Shown here piece by piece: positions 4,477 to 7,739 of a stretch of 7,739 bases of DNA (position 1 is its first letter; every line of letters begins with the position of its first letter). A program made the translations under genes and the position numbers. Source of the DNA: Flavipsychrobacter sp. (GTDB taxonomy: Bacteria; Bacteroidota; Bacteroidia; Chitinophagales; Chitinophagaceae); contig JAJNBR010000129.1 in assembly GCA_021156265.1 (NCBI GenBank), forward strand, positions 1 to 7,739. The letters are read 5' to 3'. The notes under the pieces were generated by a model. That model was not told the DNA's origin. It made no database searches and saw nothing but the letters and a program-made list of their open reading frames with translations.

Positions 4477-7400
4477 TTGAAGCTAAAGTCGTTGGAAATT
4501 AAAGGGTTTAAGTCTTTTGCAGACAAAACCCATGTGTTACTGGACCATCCCATTACCGGCATTGTAGGCCCTAATGGCTGTGGTAAATCGAATATCGTGG
4601 ATGCTATCCGCTGGGTTATTGGTGAGCACAAGATCAAGTCGCTCCGTTCTGATAACCTCGAGGACCTCATCTTTAACGGTTCCCGTACCCGCGCAGGCTC
4701 GGGCATGGCCGAGGTATCGCTCACATTCGAGAATACCCGTAACCTGCTGCCTACCGAGTTCACAACAGTAACCATCACCCGTAAGTTCTATAAGAACGGA
4801 GAGAGCGAGTACCGCCTGAACGATGTTACCTGCCGCCTGAAGGATATTCATAACCTGTTCCTCGATACCGGTGTGAGCAATGACTCATACGCCATCATCG
4901 AGCTGGGCATGGTGGATGATATCATTAAGGACAAGGACAACAGCCGCCGCCGCATGCTGGAGCAGGCTGCAGGTATCTCCATATATAAAACACGTAAAAA
5001 GGAAGCCAAGCAAAAGCTGGAAGCTACCGAGCAGGACCTTGCCCGTATCGAAGACCTGCTTTTTGAGATCGCCAACAACTTGCGTACACTCGAAAGCCAG
5101 GCTAAGAAGGCGGAACGCTACTTCCAGATAAAAGGGGAATATAAAGAAGTAAGCATTGAGCTGGCCAAAGCATCTTTGGAACATTTCAATGAACAATATA
5201 AAGAACTGCACGAGCAAAACGACCGCGAGACCGATCGCCGAACACAGCTGGAAGCTGTAGTAGCTACGGAAGAAGCATCGGTGGAGCAGCAGAAAGTGAA
5301 GCTTATTGAAAAAGAGCAGGAGCTGAACGGCCTGCAAAAGCAGTTCAACGAGCTGATCAACCGCGTGCGCCAGTTAGAAGCTGACAAACGCCTGGCCGCC
5401 CAGAGGCTCGAGCATCTGAAAGACCGCGAGAAAAGCCTGGGTGAATTCCTGTCCGGTGCCGGCATGCAGTTGCAAAGCCTGGAAGAGTCTATCGCCTTTG
5501 CTGAAAAGCAGATTGAAGAAGAAACAGGCAGCATGGACCAACTGCGCGATCAGTTGGAAACCCTGCGCATGATGGTGGACGAGAAACGCGAAGGTTTTGA
5601 CGAGAAGAAAAAAGTGCTGGAGCAACTCCGCTCTCAATACCAGCAAAAACAACGCGGTCAATTCGACGCTGAGAAGAAAGTGGCCATTGCCGATACCTCG
5701 GTGATGAACGTGCAGCGCAGCATGCAGCAAGTGCAGGAAGAAGGCGCGCAGCGCAGCAGCCAGATCACACAGCTGACCAACGAGCGCACGGATACTGAAG
5801 GCCAGTTGCAGGAGAAGCAGGACGAATTGCAAGACCTGGTTACCCGCCACGAAGAAGTAAAAGGCAAGATCCTGCAAAGCCAGGAGCAGGTGGAGACACT
5901 GCGTGCACACCTGGTGGACGAAAACCGTAAGCTGGATTCGCGCCGCAACGAGCACGACCTGCTGAAATCGCTGGTGGAAAGCCTGGAAGGTTATCCTGAT
6001 TCTATCAAGTTCCTGAAGAAGAATAAAGACTGGAATAGCGAAGCGCCGCTGCTGTCGGATGTATTCGTGGTACAAAACGAATACCGTACAGCGCTGGAAA
6101 ACCTGCTGGATAGCTACCTGAACTACTACCTGGTAAATAATATAGACGAAGCTGCGAAAGCGGTACACCTGCTGGAGTCGAACAAAAAAGGTAAAGCCAA
6201 CTTCTTTATCCTTGACAAATTCCAGCAATATACCCCTTCAGCACATGGCGCTGCCGAGGGCCTGGTACCTGCGCTAAGCGTGGTAAACGTAGATGAACAA
6301 TACATGCCGCTGGCACAACACCTGCTTGGCCATGTATACATTGCCGAAAACGAAAGCAACCTGGTAGACCAGGAAATGCTGAACGGCAATGTAATAGTAG
6401 AGAAGAGCGGTAAGATGGTACGTGGTAAGTACACATTGGGTGGTGGCTCTATAGGTCTGTTTGAAGGTAATAAGATAGGTCGCGCCAAAAACCTTGAGCG
6501 TCTTGCTAAAGAGATCGAAGACCTGACAGCCATCACTGCCGATCTGAAGCAAAAGATATCAGATACACAGATACTGATCACCGGCTTCAACCAGGAGCTG
6601 AATGACAAGGCCATAGAACAAACGCGCCAGGACATTAACCGCCTGCAAAACCACGTGGCCAACCTGGGCAACCGTATCGAGAACTTCGAGCACCTGAACC
6701 AGACCGGCGAACAACGCCTGGCCGACCTGCAGGAGCAATTGGAGCATACGCAGGAGAGCATTGCAGACACACGCGCAGAACTCGAGAACATCAATGAAGA
6801 ACTGCAATCGCTGCAGCAGAATATACAACAAGCCGAAGGCGAATTCCAGGCCGTAGAGCAGGAATTCAACATGGCTACGCAGCAATACAATAATCAGAAC
6901 ATCCAGTTCACCCGCCAGCAAAGCAAGCTGGAAGGCTTGAAGCAGGAGCTTAGCTTCCGCAGCAACCAGCTGAATGATCTGAAACGCCAGATAGCCACCA
7001 ACAGCGAACAGCTGCAGCAGATAGCCGGTCAGCTTGCCGAAACGGAAACACAACTGCACGCCGGTGACAATGAGCTGTACGAATTGCTGACGCGCAAGGA
7101 AACTGAAGAGAAAGACCTGAACGAAAAAGACCGCCTGTACTACGAAATGCGTAATACCATTTCGGCACAGGAAAGCCAGCTGAACCAGAAACGCAGGGAG
7201 AAAGAACAGGCAGAAACCTTGCTTACCGGTATCAAAGACAAGCTGAATGACATGAAGCTGCAGCTGGCAGGTATGAAGGAGCGTTTGAGCGTAGAGTTCA
7301 AAGTGAACCTGGATGAGATACTCGACCAGTCGCGCACAGGCGCACTGGGTGTTGAAGAACTGAACGCCGAAGCGGAGCGTATGAAAAAGCGCCTGGAGAA

Positions 7401-7739
7401 TATGGGCGAGGTGAACCCTACAGCTATCGAGGCCTTTACCGAAATGAAAGCCCGCCACGACTTCATCGTTGAGCAGAAGACGGACCTGGTAAATGCCAAG
7501 GAATCGCTGCTGGCCACTATCGAAGAGGTAGAGCTGACTGCTAACAGCAAATTCAAGGAAACGTTTGATAAAGTACGTGAGAACTTCGTCCAGGTATTCA
7601 AGGCGCTGTTTACCGCAGAAGATAGCTGCGACCTCCGCCTGACAGACCCTGAGAACGTGGCAGAGAGCGGCATCGAGATATATGCACAACCGAAAGGTAA
7701 AAAACCGAGCACGCTGACGCAGCTATCGGGTGGTGAGAA
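4477..7739 (+). CDS. smc: Chromosome segregation ATPase SMC (C-terminal end outside the window)
   Basis: SMC dimers with ScpA/ScpB form the bacterial condensin that organises and segregates chromosomes. The first 1087 residues are present; the family is about 1170-1190 long, so roughly 90-100 are missing, including Walker B and the D-loop. TTG 4477 gives the classic N-terminus (M)KLKSLEIKGFKSFAD. The N-terminal head has Walker A GPNGCGKS (31-38), KSLRS (R-loop region) and RRRMLEQAAGISIYKTRK (157-174). A Glu/Gln/Lys-rich coiled coil runs from about 166 to 504. The hinge (about 505-670) begins GYPDSIKFL and ends with LGGGSIGLFEG (654-664). The returning coil runs to about 1010, with the conserved MGEVNPTA (976-983). 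The C-terminal head shows LRLTDP (1053-1058), GIEIYAQP (1065-1072) and the ABC signature LSGGE (1083-1087), where the window ends. The Q-loop segment IIELGMV (140-146) lacks the usual glutamine. The frame is open throughout. RecN or Rad50 are excluded by the SMC-specific N-terminus and hinge. Confidence 0.97.
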   Translation, partial: MKLKSLEIKGFKSFADKTHVLLDHPITGIVGPNGCGKSNIVDAIRWVIGEHKIKSLRSDNLEDLIFNGSRTRAGSGMAEVSLTFENTRNLLPTEFTTVTITRKFYKNGESEYRLNDVTCRLKDIHNLFLDTGVSNDSYAIIELGMVDDIIKDKDNSRRRMLEQAAGISIYKTRKKEAKQKLEATEQDLARIEDLLFEIANNLRTLESQAKKAERYFQIKGEYKEVSIELAKASLEHFNEQYKELHEQNDRETDRRTQLEAVVATEEASVEQQKVKLIEKEQELNGLQKQFNELINRVRQLEADKRLAAQRLEHLKDREKSLGEFLSGAGMQLQSLEESIAFAEKQIEEETGSMDQLRDQLETLRMMVDEKREGFDEKKKVLEQLRSQYQQKQRGQFDAEKKVAIADTSVMNVQRSMQQVQEEGAQRSSQITQLTNERTDTEGQLQEKQDELQDLVTRHEEVKGKILQSQEQVETLRAHLVDENRKLDSRRNEHDLLKSLVESLEGYPDSIKFLKKNKDWNSEAPLLSDVFVVQNEYRTALENLLDSYLNYYLVNNIDEAAKAVHLLESNKKGKANFFILDKFQQYTPSAHGAAEGLVPALSVVNVDEQYMPLAQHLLGHVYIAENESNLVDQEMLNGNVIVEKSGKMVRGKYTLGGGSIGLFEGNKIGRAKNLERLAKEIEDLTAITADLKQKISDTQILITGFNQELNDKAIEQTRQDINRLQNHVANLGNRIENFEHLNQTGEQRLADLQEQLEHTQESIADTRAELENINEELQSLQQNIQQAEGEFQAVEQEFNMATQQYNNQNIQFTRQQSKLEGLKQELSFRSNQLNDLKRQIATNSEQLQQIAGQLAETETQLHAGDNELYELLTRKETEEKDLNEKDRLYYEMRNTISAQESQLNQKRREKEQAETLLTGIKDKLNDMKLQLAGMKERLSVEFKVNLDEILDQSRTGALGVEELNAEAERMKKRLENMGEVNPTAIEAFTEMKARHDFIVEQKTDLVNAKESLLATIEEVELTANSKFKETFDKVRENFVQVFKALFTAEDSCDLRLTDPENVAESGIEIYAQPKGKKPSTLTQLSGGE

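Noticed and set aside
5374..7712. Long open frames on the minus strand opposite smc (up to about 376 codons).
   Set aside because: They lie entirely antisense to a well-conserved SMC reading frame. Their compositions (Cys/Ser-rich or Phe/Leu/Gln-rich) are what reverse reading of Glu/Gln/Leu-rich coiled-coil codons gives. No domain is recognisable in them.

Overview
The window looks like chromosomal DNA from a member of the Bacteroidota, most likely a Chitinophagaceae-type organism. The evidence is of three kinds. The partial Hsp70 resembles the HscA form seen in that group, with a short N-terminal extension before the ATPase motif. The SMC protein has Bacteroidota-like Q-loop and hinge sequences. 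Four separate intergenic sites match the Bacteroidota promoter -7 element TAnnTTTG. The taxonomic call is inferred from sequence resemblance and was not checked against a database. No mobile element, CRISPR array, tRNA or rRNA is visible.

Layout. From 1 to 936 on the minus strand is the N-terminal half of an Hsp70-family chaperone, best read as HscA, running off the left edge. A 139-base divergent intergenic region carries its promoter. A plus-strand cluster follows: a secreted or membrane PAP2-family phosphatase (1076-1996), a small lipoprotein of unknown function (2069-2584) and a multi-spanning ArnT/PMT-type glycosyltransferase (2618-4069). Then comes an AT-rich, mostly non-coding stretch of about 400 bases (4070-4476). 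It has a promoter-like element at its left end, a perfect 9-bp inverted repeat in the middle and a second promoter at its right end, directly before smc. The rest (4477-7739) is the chromosome segregation ATPase SMC, read from a TTG start and cut by the right edge just after its LSGGE signature motif.

How the genes relate. HscA (iron-sulfur cluster assembly) and SMC (chromosome organisation) are housekeeping genes with no evident link to each other. The three middle genes all encode envelope proteins. A lipid-phosphate phosphatase next to a glycosyltransferase of a class that uses polyprenyl-phosphate sugars suggests envelope glycolipid modification or lipid-carrier recycling, but the substrates cannot be read from sequence. 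I found no convincing new multi-gene system. The stretch most worth a second look is 4070-4476, which could hold a small RNA, a tiny ORF or a regulatory region.
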